A stretch of DNA of 38,334 nt from Candidatus Uhrbacteria bacterium. Its GTDB lineage: Bacteria; Patescibacteriota; Patescibacteriia; UBA9934; GWF2-40-263. The translations under genes were made by a program, and so were the position numbers. The stretch spans positions 1 through 38,334 of the forward strand of contig JACRJW010000034.1 in the NCBI GenBank assembly GCA_016235605.1, written 5' to 3'. This document shows, piece after piece, positions 29,018-37,779 of the stretch (its first letter is position 1; the number at the start of each line of letters is the position of its first letter). Below the pieces are notes generated by a model, which did no database searches, was not told the origin of the DNA, and was given only the letters and a program-made list of their open reading frames with translations.

Positions 29018-29953
29018 ATGTTGGAAAAAAATGCGTGGAACCGATTTGTTCTTGAGCACGGCCCGCGGTCGGGTCGGTTTTTGCAATCGTGGGAGTGGGG
29101 GGAGTGCCAACAGGCAATGGGAGAGACGGTCCGTCGGGAGGTTTACGAGGAACAAGGAAAAGTTGCGGGCGTTGGTCAATGGATTGATCGCAAGGTTCCA
29201 CTGTTTGGTGGGTATCGTTTTTGTCCTAAGGGTCCGATAGGTCCTATGCGACTCACATCCGATCAAATGTTTTTGCGCGTTGAACCACAGACAGACGAAT
29301 TTCTCTCTCATGCAAAAAAATCGATCGACGTGAATCCAGCGCACACGCTCATCACCGATCTGCGGCAGAGTGAAGACGAGCTGCTCGCTCACATGCACGA
29401 GAAGACACGCTACAATATTCGTGTGGCGACGCGGCATGAACTCGTGATCGATTTGCACCACGGGTCGTTGGACGATGTCTGGCCGCTGTTTCGTGAGACG
29501 TCACAGCGCGGTTCCTTCAGGCTCCACATCAAACAGTATTACGAATCCATGCTCCAGAATCTTCAAGGATCCAGCTGTTCCGTCTTTTGCGCGGTTGCTC
29601 AAACATCGGGCGCGCCTCTTGCTGCCACCATCATGGTAGACTTCGGTGACACGCGGACGTATCTCCACGGCGCGTCCTCAAATGGACATCGCAATTTTAT
29701 GGCGCCGTATCTTCTCCATTGGGAGCTGATGCGTGACGCCAAGTCATGCGGTCAGCGTTTCTATGACTGGTGGGGCGTGGCCCCCCAGAGTGCTCCACCA
29801 AATCACCCTTGGACTGGCATCAGCCGTTTCAAGCGTGGCTTCGGTGGCGAGGAAGTCGCTTCGCCAGGAACCTACGATATCGTCCATCAGCCATTTCGCT
29901 ATCAACTCTATTCTTTGAGCCGTGCATTCGCCAGGACGATTCGTCACCTATGA
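29018..29953 (+). CDS. FemAB/FmhB-like aminoacyl-tRNA-dependent transferase
   Basis: 311 aa. GNAT-like Fem family: adds amino acids from aminoacyl-tRNA to lipid II or peptidoglycan stem peptides. FLQSWEWGECQQAMGE (about 21-36), YRFCPKGPIGPM (about 66-77), HEKTRYNIRVATRHEL (about 127-142), the second domain with AATIMVDFGDTRTYLHGASS (about 201-220), and the family ending YDWWGV ... GISRFKRGFGGEEV (about 246-274). Likely builds cross-bridges, in line with the L,D-transpeptidase elsewhere in the window. Stop overlaps the next start (ATGA), so coupled to DUF475. Confidence 0.88.
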   Translation: MLEKNAWNRFVLEHGPRSGRFLQSWEWGECQQAMGETVRREVYEEQGKVAGVGQWIDRKVPLFGGYRFCPKGPIGPMRLTSDQMFLRVEPQTDEFLSHAKKSIDVNPAHTLITDLRQSEDELLAHMHEKTRYNIRVATRHELVIDLHHGSLDDVWPLFRETSQRGSFRLHIKQYYESMLQNLQGSSCSVFCAVAQTSGAPLAATIMVDFGDTRTYLHGASSNGHRNFMAPYLLHWELMRDAKSCGQRFYDWWGVAPQSAPPNHPWTGISRFKRGFGGEEVASPGTYDIVHQPFRYQLYSLSRAFARTIRHL

Positions 29954-30873
29954 TCCAATCCCTTGTCGTTATCATTGGCTTGATCGTGTTTGAAGTCGTG
30001 AGTTCCATCGATAACGCCATCGTAAACGCACATGTCCTCAAGACCGTGCCGGAGAAATTCCGGAAGTTCTTTTTGCTCTGGGGACTCTTGCTCGCCGTAT
30101 TCGTCATGCGCGGCCTTTTGCCTTTTGTGATTGTATGGCTTGCGAACGCTGATCTTTCCTTTGCCCAGATTTTGGATCTCGTCCTTTCGGACCCACAAAA
30201 AATGGAAGTCGCCCTTGTGCACTCTAAACCATTTTTGCTTCTAGGCGGCGGTGTGTACCTCTTCTTTGTTTTTTTGGCCTGGCTGTTCCTGGAAGAAAAA
30301 AAGTACGCCTTTTTTGTCGAGCATTTTATTCATCGACAGGGCGTCTGGTTCTACGCGATCTCTTCGTTGTTTATCACCCTCATCATTTATTTTTCTTCCA
30401 CTTCCAGTCCCGCGATGGCCCTTGCCGCGTCGATCGGTGCGACGGCCTTTTTTCTCACCGATGGCTTTCGTAAGAATGCTGAGGAGAAAGAAAAACAACT
30501 GGAGAGCCATCACATGAGCGCATGGAGTAAGCTCCTCTATCTGGAGGTCCTCGATGCGTCGTTTTCGATCGATGGCGTGATCGGCGCGTTTGCGTTTACC
30601 ATGGCGGTTCCCCTCATCTTGATCGGCAACGGGATCGGCGCGTTTGTCGTGCGTGAGTTCACGGTGAAGGGGATGAACGTGATTTCAAGATTTGCGTATT
30701 TGAAAAATGGCGCGATGTATTCCATTGGGATGCTTGGGGGACTGATGGTGCTTGAAAGTTTTGGACGCGAGGTTGCTTTTTGGGTGGCTCCGCTCAACAC
30801 GGTTGCACTGCTCATCGTCTTTCTGTACCTTTCTGTACGTGAGATGAAGATGGCTGAAAAATCCAACGTATGA
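29950..30873 (+). CDS. DUF475/TerC-like integral membrane protein
   Basis: 307 aa from ATG 29950 (ATGA overlap with the FemAB stop). About seven membrane helices. The two half-repeats each keep an acidic signature: VFEVVSSIDNAIVNA (about 11-25) and YLEVLDASFSIDGVIGAFA (about 196-214), the Glu...Ser-Ile-Asp pattern of TerC proteins. TerC family members export Mn or are tied to tellurite resistance and metal loading of secreted proteins. No measured function for DUF475 is known to me. The following SDR gene overlaps its stop by 4 bp. Confidence 0.85.
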   Translation: MIQSLVVIIGLIVFEVVSSIDNAIVNAHVLKTVPEKFRKFFLLWGLLLAVFVMRGLLPFVIVWLANADLSFAQILDLVLSDPQKMEVALVHSKPFLLLGGGVYLFFVFLAWLFLEEKKYAFFVEHFIHRQGVWFYAISSLFITLIIYFSSTSSPAMALAASIGATAFFLTDGFRKNAEEKEKQLESHHMSAWSKLLYLEVLDASFSIDGVIGAFAFTMAVPLILIGNGIGAFVVREFTVKGMNVISRFAYLKNGAMYSIGMLGGLMVLESFGREVAFWVAPLNTVALLIVFLYLSVREMKMAEKSNV

Positions 30874-31538
30874 AAACTGTCTTGATCACTGGTGTGGGCA
30901 AAGGCATTGGCAAAGCGCTCAAGGAGAAATTTTTGGACGAAGGCTATTTTGTCATCGGGACATTTTTTACTGGAAGACCGGATCCACAGGAGCATCTCAA
31001 AGATTTCTCTCTCGATCTGAGTAACCCTGCTTCGATCGCGTCGTGTGCTACAGCGATCACGAATTTTGGTCGGAACATCGACATTTTGATCAACTGCGCT
31101 GGCGTGCTGAAAGACGAAGATGAAACCAGCGTCGTCGCTGACAAACTGCGGGAGACTCTGGAAGTGAATCTCATTGGCACGATTGATTTTACACAGAGAC
31201 TTCTTCCGATCATGCAAGACAAAGGACATATCGTGAACATTTCCTCGACCGCTGGATCACTCATGCTCACGGGGAAACACGCCAGCCACCTTGAAGGCCG
31301 TTATCCCGCTTACAAAATTTCCAAAGCCGCACTCAACATGTACACCGTGACGTTGGCGAAGCAGTTGGATGGACAGGTCACGGTTTCCTCTGTGCATCCT
31401 GGATGGGTGAAGACGGACATGGGCGGCGAGGATGCCGATCTTACGCCTGAGCAGTCCGCAGAGGGGATCTACAACGTGGCCGTCTCACGTCCGCCAACCG
31501 GAGGCTTTTGGTTTGCCGGGGAGAGCGTTCCTTGGTAG
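30870..31538 (+). CDS. Short-chain dehydrogenase/reductase
   Basis: 222 aa. NAD(P)-dependent Rossmann oxidoreductase. Cofactor motif TGVGKGIGKAL (about 7-17), NCAG (about 74-77), catalytic Ser in VNISSTAGS (about 121-129), YPAYKISKAALNMYT (Tyr-x-x-x-Lys, about 145-159), VHPGWVKTDMGG (about 175-186). Classical-type order, slightly shorter than the usual 250 aa. ATGA overlap puts it in the FemAB-DUF475 operon. Substrate unknown. Confidence 0.9.
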   Translation: MKTVLITGVGKGIGKALKEKFLDEGYFVIGTFFTGRPDPQEHLKDFSLDLSNPASIASCATAITNFGRNIDILINCAGVLKDEDETSVVADKLRETLEVNLIGTIDFTQRLLPIMQDKGHIVNISSTAGSLMLTGKHASHLEGRYPAYKISKAALNMYTVTLAKQLDGQVTVSSVHPGWVKTDMGGEDADLTPEQSAEGIYNVAVSRPPTGGFWFAGESVPW

Positions 31539-31550
31539 GGTTTTCATCCT

Positions 31551-31627
31551 GCACCCGTAGCTTAGCTGGATAAAGCGTTTCCCTCCGAAGGAAGAGACCA
31601 GAGGTTCGAATCCTCTCGGGTGCACCA
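31551..31627 (+). tRNA. tRNA-Arg (CCG)
   Basis: 77-nt cloverleaf: acceptor GCACCCG/CGGGTGC, D arm GCTT...AAGC, anticodon loop CTCCGAA (anticodon CCG, codon CGG), T arm AGAGGTTCGAATCCTCT, discriminator A and encoded CCA. It follows the SDR stop by 12 bp, so it may be transcribed with that operon. Confidence 0.95.
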
Positions 31628-31636
31628 GAGAAAATT

Positions 31637-31664
31637 AAAAGCGATTTCGTTCGAGGTCGCTTTT
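31637..31664 (+). terminator. Terminator after tRNA-Arg
   Basis: AAAAGCGA / TCGCTTTT, 8-bp stem with a 12-nt loop, 9 nt after the tRNA. T-run of four. Confidence 0.65.
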
Positions 31665-31670
31665 GGTATG

Positions 31671-31694
31671 GAAAAGCGCATCCAGTGGATGCGC
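31671..31694 (-). terminator. Terminator of the GC-rich membrane-protein gene
   Basis: GCGCATCC-ACT-GGATGCGC read on the minus strand, followed by TTTTC. Confidence 0.7.
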
Positions 31695-31704
31695 GGCGTT
31701 GGGG

Positions 31705-32100
31705 CTAGATCGTCCCGGTCGGGGACACGAGGAACTTCGCTGCCTGGATGATCCAGGCCGACGAGGAGGCGAAGAAGAAACCCATGACGATCTTGTGGCC
31801 GAGCGGCCATTGCACGAAGTCGAGCAGCGGGGTGTTTGTCCCCTGCGGCCACCAGTTGTGTTTGGTCGTGATGATGAGGGCGGCTACCATCCAGACCGCG
31901 CTGTTCGCGATCTGTGCGTCCACCAGCCCGAGATAGGCGTAGAAGTCGGAGCCGTCGAGGATGCCGTGCGTGGTGAGGAAGGTGAACATCCCGATCGACG
32001 GGAGTCCCATCATGATGGCCATGATCAGACCTGCCACGGTCAGGATGAGGAGCTCTGGAAGCTGCGAGCGCTGGGAAGGGAGGGTGAGAGTTGAGGTCAA
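31705..32100 (-). CDS. Small polytopic membrane protein (131 aa), orphan
   Basis: TTG start at 32100, chosen because AAAGGAAG lies 7 nt upstream and no ATG fits better. Three likely membrane helices: about 15-43 (LILTVAGLIMAIMMGLPSIG), about 53-79 (with VDAQIANSAVWMVAALIITT) and about 100-125 (IVMGFFFASSSAWIIQAAKF). The loop KHNWWPQGTNTPLLDFVQW is probably external or interfacial. A terminator follows at 31671-31694. No family recognised. Strong GC bias at third positions, unlike the SDR/FemAB genes beside it. Confidence 0.65.
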   Translation of the reverse strand: MTSTLTLPSQRSQLPELLILTVAGLIMAIMMGLPSIGMFTFLTTHGILDGSDFYAYLGLVDAQIANSAVWMVAALIITTKHNWWPQGTNTPLLDFVQWPLGHKIVMGFFFASSSAWIIQAAKFLVSPTGTI

Positions 32101-32221
32101 GATACTTCCTTTGACGTGTCATGGAATGAGTCCGGCTGATCCTGCCGTAGGAGTCTGTAACGACGATTCAAGCTACATCAGAATGAGAAATCTGTCCAGG
32201 GGCACGTTTGCTACCACAATT

Positions 32222-32572
32222 CTAAAACAAAATTGATTTTCTATTGATATTGATTGACTGAACCGTTCGTTCTTTCTTTTTGGCGTTTTCCGTGTAGGAA
32301 ATGATCACCAGACGGTCGCCAAGATAAAAATGGCACTCGCTGAGTTTCACAGAGTGACTTCTTCCAAGAACTTTCGACGGGCGCAAAAGTTGTTTGATCG
32401 ATAGAAATAAAGAATCGAACAGAGATTGAGCAGAGAGCTCGTACTGTTCGAGAATAATTTTTTCGAACCAAATACCCGTGTCGGAGAATAGTTCGCGATA
32501 ACCTCTGCGGTAAGCATCTACGTAGATCAACATTTCCGTTACGGCCGCTTCACTAAACCGAACGAGAAACAT
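32222..32572 (-). CDS. Unknown small protein, candidate toxin of a two-gene module
   Basis: 116 aa; overlaps the preceding 51-aa gene by 20 bp. FSEAAVTEMLIYVDAYRRGY, ELSAQSLFDSLFLSIKQLLR, then a beta-rich end CHFYLGDRLVIISYTENAKK. Helix-helix-strand order and the overlap with a small basic partner resemble toxin-antitoxin operons, but there is no specific RelE/ParE signature I can name. The 100 bp left of it, up to the membrane-protein gene, contain nothing recognisable. Confidence 0.5.
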   Translation of the reverse strand: MFLVRFSEAAVTEMLIYVDAYRRGYRELFSDTGIWFEKIILEQYELSAQSLFDSLFLSIKQLLRPSKVLGRSHSVKLSECHFYLGDRLVIISYTENAKKKERTVQSININRKSILF

Positions 32573-32708
32573 ATGCTTTTGACGTTTTGGCTTTCAGCGA
32601 AAAAGCCGTTTTTTTGACCGTGCGTAATTCGCGTTGAAGCGTCGCAACAGACTCTTTGATTTTTTTGTTCACGACGGTCTGTGCTTCGTCGAAAGAATAA
32701 GTCTTCAT
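32553..32708 (-). CDS. Small 51-aa protein, candidate antitoxin
   Basis: ATG 32708 to TAG 32553, with MKTYSFDEAQTVVNKKIKES and then a Lys/Thr-rich basic half (TLQRELRTVKKTAF). It has its own promoter (32717-32745) and its end overlaps the next start, so the two genes are coupled. The N-terminal helix could be a dimer or partner-binding region. No family assigned. Confidence 0.5.
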   Translation of the reverse strand: MKTYSFDEAQTVVNKKIKESVATLQRELRTVKKTAFSLKAKTSKAYVSRSV

Positions 32709-32716
32709 ACCATCAT

Positions 32717-32745
32717 AACGTAGCATGTGGTTTGTCTGGGGTCAA
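32717..32745 (-). promoter_or_regulatory. Promoter of the small two-gene module
   Basis: Minus strand TTGACC (32740-32745), 17-bp spacer, TACGTT (32717-32722), start expected very close to the ATG at 32708 (leaderless or nearly so). Confidence 0.5.
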
Positions 32746-32770
32746 TCGACCTCAAAGTCGCTTTTGGATT

Positions 32771-32812
32771 AGAAAAGCCGTACAGGATCCGAGAAGGATG
32801 CGACTGTACGGC
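32771..32812 (-). terminator. Terminator of the 143-aa GC-rich gene
   Basis: GCCGTACAG ... CTGTACGGC, 9-bp perfect stem with an 18-nt loop, followed on the minus strand by TTTTCTAAT. Confidence 0.75.
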
Positions 32813-32822
32813 AGCGGGGGAG

Positions 32823-33254
32823 CTAGTCGACGAAGCGCAGGCGAATTCCGTAGTCGGTTCCGATCAGCTCGACGGCTTGGAATACGTCGTCGGCACCGCC
32901 ACGGACAGCCTGGACGATGCCCACCAGGTAGTCTGGCACGGCCTGGACCTGGATCATCTGCGCGATCTCGTTCATGAAACCATGACCGAAGTGGATGACT
33001 CCGCGAAATCTGTCGGGATGCGCGGTCAGGTAGGCCCTCACAGCAGGACGAGCGGCCATGATCGGAAACCCGACTTCTGGGTCAGCCCATGCTTCGTTCC
33101 ACAGGTGTCCCTGTGAGAAGGCGAGCGACGAGAGGACGAAACTCTCGATCTCTGGCAGTACCAGGATCCTGGGCTCCGGCATGGAGGAGCGCCTCCAGCC
33201 CTTTGGCGCATGGCGGTCGATTGCGGTGATCAGCTGTTCACTAGTGTGTCTCAC
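32823..33254 (-). CDS. Hypothetical protein (143 aa), GC-rich orphan
   Basis: GTG start at 33254 with a strong ribosome site (CTGGAGG, 6 nt spacing). Soluble, mixed alpha/beta: PEPRILVLPEIESFVLSSLA, WADPEVGFPIMAARPAVRAY, FRGVIHFGHGFMNEIAQMIQ, DDVFQAVELIGTDYGIRLRF. No signal peptide or membrane span. I do not recognise the family. Flanked by its own terminator, it forms a single-gene cassette similar in style to the gene at 31705-32100. Confidence 0.65.
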   Translation of the reverse strand: MRHTSEQLITAIDRHAPKGWRRSSMPEPRILVLPEIESFVLSSLAFSQGHLWNEAWADPEVGFPIMAARPAVRAYLTAHPDRFRGVIHFGHGFMNEIAQMIQVQAVPDYLVGIVQAVRGGADDVFQAVELIGTDYGIRLRFVD

Positions 33255-33289
33255 GAAACCTCCAGGGGAGGAGACTACAACACAAGTGG

Positions 33290-35122
33290 CTAATTGTCAA
33301 CCACCACGCCTTCTCCCTTTGCAAAGTCGTCCTCAGGAAGTTCACTTGTGAGTTCGCTCAAGGACTCACTGAGCGATTCGTTGGTCACGGTATCTTTTGC
33401 TTCAAAGCTCGTCGTGTTGGCTAATTTCACAAATCGTCCAACGTCTCCCGCGTCTGGATGAATCAATACATCAAACCACGCTCCCGCATGGCCGACGGTG
33501 ACAGGCATCTTGCTGATCGACCAGGTGACAAGCCGTGTCGTTGCATTGTAGCTCACGGTTCCAATGTCCGTGTCTGTGTTATCCAGCCATGTGACATCCT
33601 GGGGAATGGTCGTAGACATCTTCACTCCCGAGAGCGTGTGCAGAGAGTTAGTGACATTCAAGTAGACACGGTAACTGGTCGTCTCACCGACCTTAGGTGG
33701 CAGGGGACCGCTCCCAATCGCGCTTCCACTTTCAGAGTAGTAACGCGCTTGTGCATTCACTCTGACGTCTGAGTTCAAAGAGACCGTGATCGGTGTGGCG
33801 TCCAGGATCCGTGTGCTCGTCACGTTACCGACTTTTCCAAGCGTGAGCGTCACGGTGATGGTAAAGGCATCGGCATCTCCTAGATTCAGCTCAGAGGACA
33901 CAGGAAGCAAAAGGTCGATGACGCTGGAATCGTCAGGATCGAGTTTTTTGAGAGATGAGATCGCGCTTTGGTCCCAGGAAATGGTGTTGCCACTGCGCGA
34001 TCCGTCCCCGAGGTCGGCGCGGCTCCAATCAATCGGCACCGCCCCGTTTTGTCCTGTCAGGTTCATGTCAAACGAAAGATCCTCAACCGTTTCTTCACTC
34101 GCGTTTTCGTAATCGATGGAGATGCGAAGCGAATCTCCCACTTGTGCGTTTTGGTTTTCATTTGAACCGTTTACGATGACCGAGAACGCGACCGATCCGC
34201 CCAAGACGTCGGTCACCACTTCTTGTGTGGCTTGTGGGAGCGTGAGCTCGTCATCCACGAATCCGACACTCACAGAAACTTTTTGTTCGCCAGAAGCCGT
34301 GGAAGTAAATGAACCTTTCAAGGTGATAGCCTTGAGTTCTCCCGGGGCAAGCGTGAGGATGTTCCAGGACGTTTCGTTTTCTCCCAGAGCCGGATCGGAC
34401 TGCGAAAGCGAAAAATCTTGCGGCAGGTTTGGTGTGACACGTAAGTTGTACACGGGTTCACTTCCGGTGTTCTGCACGTTCACCACATACTCAGACGTGT
34501 CGCCAGCCAGGGCTTTTTCAGGACCCGTGAGCGAGAGGGCAACAACCGAATCAACAATCTCGACTTTGTGCGTGGCGATGTCTTGGAAATCGGAATTGAA
34601 GTTTGCGGGTTTATAGGTATAGAGCGCCTGCAGCCGCTGTGAGCTCGGGACTTCGGAAAGGAAGACGCCACTCACCGTGATCTTGCCGTCTGATCCTGCG
34701 CTCACGGATCCGATCGTCCATTCGCCGCTTTCGTCAGGTTCAGGGACGCTTGAGAGCACGTGGAACGAGTCGGGGACGTTTAGTTTCATTTTGAGGCTGG
34801 CGATCGGAACGGAGCCGGTGTTTTCGTATATGAAGGTGAACGAGCTCGGTTCGCCAGATTTTACTTCGTCAGGGCCTTCCACCGTGAGCACCAGCGTTTC
34901 GTTATCGTGGAAAAATCCTTGCGAGAAAAGAAAAAAGCCGCCCCACGCGATGGCCGACAGGAATCCAAACAGGAGGATCAATTTTATGAGGAGTCTCGTG
35001 AATCCAGATCGCCCTGCGCGATCGAGTTTGGTGAGGTTGGGGATGTGCCCATCTCGCGTGTAGATCGATCGCAACTCTTGTTTGATTTCGCGCGAGCTGT
35101 GGCGTTTGCGGCGTACCATCAT
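33290..35122 (-). CDS. Single-pass surface protein with DUF11/Ig-like repeats
   Basis: 610 aa. A short basic cytoplasmic head (about 1-40), one membrane helix (about 44-66, LLIKLILLFGFLSAIAWGGF), then a large extracytoplasmic part of repeated beta-sandwich units of 110-140 residues. Each opens like LVLTVEGPDEVKSGEPSSFT or LSLTGPEKALAGDTSEYVV and contains Y-x-N-T-G-S (YENTGSVPI, VQNTGSEPV, YENASEETV). These are CARDB/DUF11-like repeats seen in adhesins. The acidic tail ends in EGVVVDN. ATGATG overlap with the DUF4012 stop, so one operon. Likely envelope structure or attachment. Confidence 0.82.
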   Translation of the reverse strand: MMVRRKRHSSREIKQELRSIYTRDGHIPNLTKLDRAGRSGFTRLLIKLILLFGFLSAIAWGGFFLFSQGFFHDNETLVLTVEGPDEVKSGEPSSFTFIYENTGSVPIASLKMKLNVPDSFHVLSSVPEPDESGEWTIGSVSAGSDGKITVSGVFLSEVPSSQRLQALYTYKPANFNSDFQDIATHKVEIVDSVVALSLTGPEKALAGDTSEYVVNVQNTGSEPVYNLRVTPNLPQDFSLSQSDPALGENETSWNILTLAPGELKAITLKGSFTSTASGEQKVSVSVGFVDDELTLPQATQEVVTDVLGGSVAFSVIVNGSNENQNAQVGDSLRISIDYENASEETVEDLSFDMNLTGQNGAVPIDWSRADLGDGSRSGNTISWDQSAISSLKKLDPDDSSVIDLLLPVSSELNLGDADAFTITVTLTLGKVGNVTSTRILDATPITVSLNSDVRVNAQARYYSESGSAIGSGPLPPKVGETTSYRVYLNVTNSLHTLSGVKMSTTIPQDVTWLDNTDTDIGTVSYNATTRLVTWSISKMPVTVGHAGAWFDVLIHPDAGDVGRFVKLANTTSFEAKDTVTNESLSESLSELTSELPEDDFAKGEGVVVDN

Positions 35123-37779
35123 AGCGTTTCAAGAAGGGCGGCAAAAAGTTGGTCGGTGTCGTTATCGATGTCTGTGCCTTCAGAACTCCACAAGACATTC
35201 ATGTCCTCTGGTGTGGTCACGTGGACGGTAGTCGTGCGATCGATCACGCCAGATTGTTTTTGCACAGTGAGGGTGTACTCGTGTGTTTGTGGCAACCCGA
35301 CAAGGGATTTCACGGAGGCGATCAGTCCAGCACTCTGCGCCAGTGCTTGAATCGTGAACGGGAGTTTGTAGCTGAAGGTAACCTTTGACGTAGAACCAGG
35401 GCTCGTCTGGACCCAGTTTCCAAAAACGGTTTTGCCTTGTTCCTCCATGACCGTAGTGCCAGAATCGGGGTCGACACTTTGGGTGAGGACAGAGTACGTC
35501 AGGTCATCATCCAGAGTCCAATCTTCCAGAGGTGGATTAAATAGGGAAATGTCTGGCGGACTGAAGCCTTCTGCGTTCAACAACTCTGAACCCTTGGGAA
35601 CATAGACGCGAAGATAGTCGACGTTATTTACACCGGTAAACAGAAGTCCCTGCAAGCCAAAATGGGTGCGTGAGATCGTCGCGGTATTCACGATAGAACC
35701 GTCCTTTTGCACATTGACCGCGAGATCCACCTGTTCCTGGATCACTCCGTCGGTTTTTCCACCACCCAAGTTTGTATCCACGACCATGAGGTAATCCCCA
35801 TCGGTTTGTTTCACTTCACCACCCCAACCACGAGTGAGAACCTCACGTTGTAAATCTTCACTTTCCAGGTAGAGCTGGAGATCTTTTTGTGCGAGTCCCG
35901 CTTTGAGAAAATCAAGCGAGGCCAGGAAATCTTCGGATGTTTTTTCGATCGCGCGGTCAACGAGTTTTGGGGCGAGATCTCCAATGAAGGCCTTGGGGGT
36001 ATTTTCAACGCGGTCGTATTCCATCTCCACGATGCGCTGGGCTTCAAAGATAAAATTTTCTTGGGTGATCGTGCGTCCGTATTCCGGCATCTCGATGGGG
36101 CCCAAGAGGCCGATAAGATCCGCCACGAACGTCGCGTTCACAGCGAGCACGCCATCCACGCTTCCCCCGCCCGCATCCTGATAAAATTGGATAAGCTGTC
36201 TGGCGCTTGTAGGAAAATCTGGAAACCAGTTAGCGTCTTGGAATTCCCATCGGGCGGAGAGGAGTTGCAGGGGTTGTGGAGCCATCAGATTTTCTTGGAG
36301 CGCCCCTTGTAACGCATAGGAGCCACCGCCGGGGACATCCATGTGTTCAATCACGCCGTCGTGGACTTTCACGTCCGCAAAACTGCCGATGAAACCGCCT
36401 GTGGGACGGATCTCGGTGTTGTTTTGAAAGACGATCAGATAGCGTTTACTGCCTTGTGCGCCCAGCAATTGTTGAGCCAGGGAAAAGAAGGATTGAAATT
36501 CGTCGATACCGGAGAGGAGTTTTGGGAGGGTCGTGGTGAGGAGTGTGACGTCGGATTGGTACGGTGTCGGGATCGCCGAGAGGTCAATTTGTTCAAGGGC
36601 TTTTTGCGCGCTCACGAGGTGTGGAGTGGCAGAGCTCACGTAGGCTTCCAGGAGATTCAGTCGTGAGATCGGCGTCGGGTTTACTTCTTGTTCGATCGCG
36701 GAGTAGCCTTCCGAGAGCCGCCCTCCAGCGATCGCGAGTTCGCTTCCAGCCGCGATGAGCGCCTCTCCGGTTTTGTAACTTTTTTGCGTGAGGGGAAGGA
36801 CGGTGAGCAGCAAACGTGTTCCGGCGCCCAACTCTTGGAGCGTTTGTGCCGCTGAATCAAACCGTTCACTCGAGAGGCTGAAGTTCGATTGGGCGTTTTC
36901 ACTTTCCCGTTTGAGCGCGGCGTGTGCGGCGTCCGAGAGCAGGTTCACCGCCTCGGCCCCTTGTTGCTCAAGGGCCGTTTTTGTCTCGCGCAGGTTCTGG
37001 ACGACGTTCATGGCATGCAAGGGGAGCACAAATAAAAACGACACAGCGACAAACGAGGCAACCGCGCGATGCCAAGAGGAAAGGGAGTAGGTTGTAGAGA
37101 GTAGGTTGTAGAGAGAAGAGGGAAGTTTAAATTTCCAAAAGGGTCTGGGAGCGTCTGCTGATTCAGCTTCGGTTTGTAGTTCCTCAAGATCCACGAGATC
37201 GGCTTCCGCAGCAGCCTCGTCTTCTGGAAAATCAAACAGCGCAAAAATATCTTCTGGGACTTGCGCAGGAAGAAACGTCTCGTGTGAGAATGGAGTGATT
37301 CGCGAAGGGTCAAACGCAAGAGCGTGCTCTTGTGGTTTGTGGTCACTCGTCCACTGGACGTGGATGTTTGTCGGGCTCACCTTGGGCAAGGGAAGGGAAA
37401 ATCGGGACCAGCCATGTGAGCTCATCACTTCCTCCGTGAGTTGGTCCATGAGTTCGTTTGGTGAAAGAGACAGATCTTTTGACAAATCTGGCGTCGTTAC
37501 TGGCGTCATCATCAGGTTCACGTGGACGCGCTGCGTTGATTCCTCGATGTGTGCGTCTTCGTGGATGGGTTTGAGTGAGAGGACGAAGGGCGACGTTGTG
37601 TGTTTTGCACTCTGTTCAATGTGTGGTCGCGTTGGGAGGTGATACGGGTTCACGAGCTGCTCACTCTTGGTGATTTTTCGAGTGCGTGAAACAGGCGTCT
37701 TTTTTTTAGAGACGGGAGTCTGTTTTCTTGCCGAGCTTTTTTTAAGAGGTTTCTTTTTGGTCACATGAGTCGTAGACAT
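35119..37779 (-). CDS. DUF4012 domain membrane protein
   Basis: 886 aa from ATG 37779, within the 3' end of the glycosyltransferase gene (38-bp overlap); longer frames read into that gene. Lys-rich N-terminus (KKKPLKKSSARKQ...), a low-complexity acidic region (about 190-215), one membrane helix (about 240-260, AVASFVAVSFLFVLPLHA), then the DUF4012 domain with YLIVFQNNTEIRPTGGFIGS (about 449-468) and GSVDGVLAVNATFVADLIGL. DUF4012 proteins are typical of CPR and actinobacterial envelopes, often beside glycosyltransferases as here. A 14-bp tandem repeat (37087-37114) encodes YNLLSTTYSL. Confidence 0.9.
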   Translation of the reverse strand: MSTTHVTKKKPLKKSSARKQTPVSKKKTPVSRTRKITKSEQLVNPYHLPTRPHIEQSAKHTTSPFVLSLKPIHEDAHIEESTQRVHVNLMMTPVTTPDLSKDLSLSPNELMDQLTEEVMSSHGWSRFSLPLPKVSPTNIHVQWTSDHKPQEHALAFDPSRITPFSHETFLPAQVPEDIFALFDFPEDEAAAEADLVDLEELQTEAESADAPRPFWKFKLPSSLYNLLSTTYSLSSWHRAVASFVAVSFLFVLPLHAMNVVQNLRETKTALEQQGAEAVNLLSDAAHAALKRESENAQSNFSLSSERFDSAAQTLQELGAGTRLLLTVLPLTQKSYKTGEALIAAGSELAIAGGRLSEGYSAIEQEVNPTPISRLNLLEAYVSSATPHLVSAQKALEQIDLSAIPTPYQSDVTLLTTTLPKLLSGIDEFQSFFSLAQQLLGAQGSKRYLIVFQNNTEIRPTGGFIGSFADVKVHDGVIEHMDVPGGGSYALQGALQENLMAPQPLQLLSARWEFQDANWFPDFPTSARQLIQFYQDAGGGSVDGVLAVNATFVADLIGLLGPIEMPEYGRTITQENFIFEAQRIVEMEYDRVENTPKAFIGDLAPKLVDRAIEKTSEDFLASLDFLKAGLAQKDLQLYLESEDLQREVLTRGWGGEVKQTDGDYLMVVDTNLGGGKTDGVIQEQVDLAVNVQKDGSIVNTATISRTHFGLQGLLFTGVNNVDYLRVYVPKGSELLNAEGFSPPDISLFNPPLEDWTLDDDLTYSVLTQSVDPDSGTTVMEEQGKTVFGNWVQTSPGSTSKVTFSYKLPFTIQALAQSAGLIASVKSLVGLPQTHEYTLTVQKQSGVIDRTTTVHVTTPEDMNVLWSSEGTDIDNDTDQLFAALLETL

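Noticed and set aside
31562-32122. 186-aa minus-strand frame through tRNA-Arg
   Set aside because: Shadow of the 131-aa membrane gene and the tRNA; Arg/Pro/His-rich composition typical of a wrong frame.
31656-32767. Shared GTCGCTTTTGG word near 31656 and 32757
   Set aside because: Only 11 bp, followed by partly similar AAAAGC text that belongs to terminators; too short to call a repeat family.
37087-37114. 14-bp tandem repeat in the DUF4012 gene
   Set aside because: Short, in a linker before the membrane helix, explained as slippage without a clear role.
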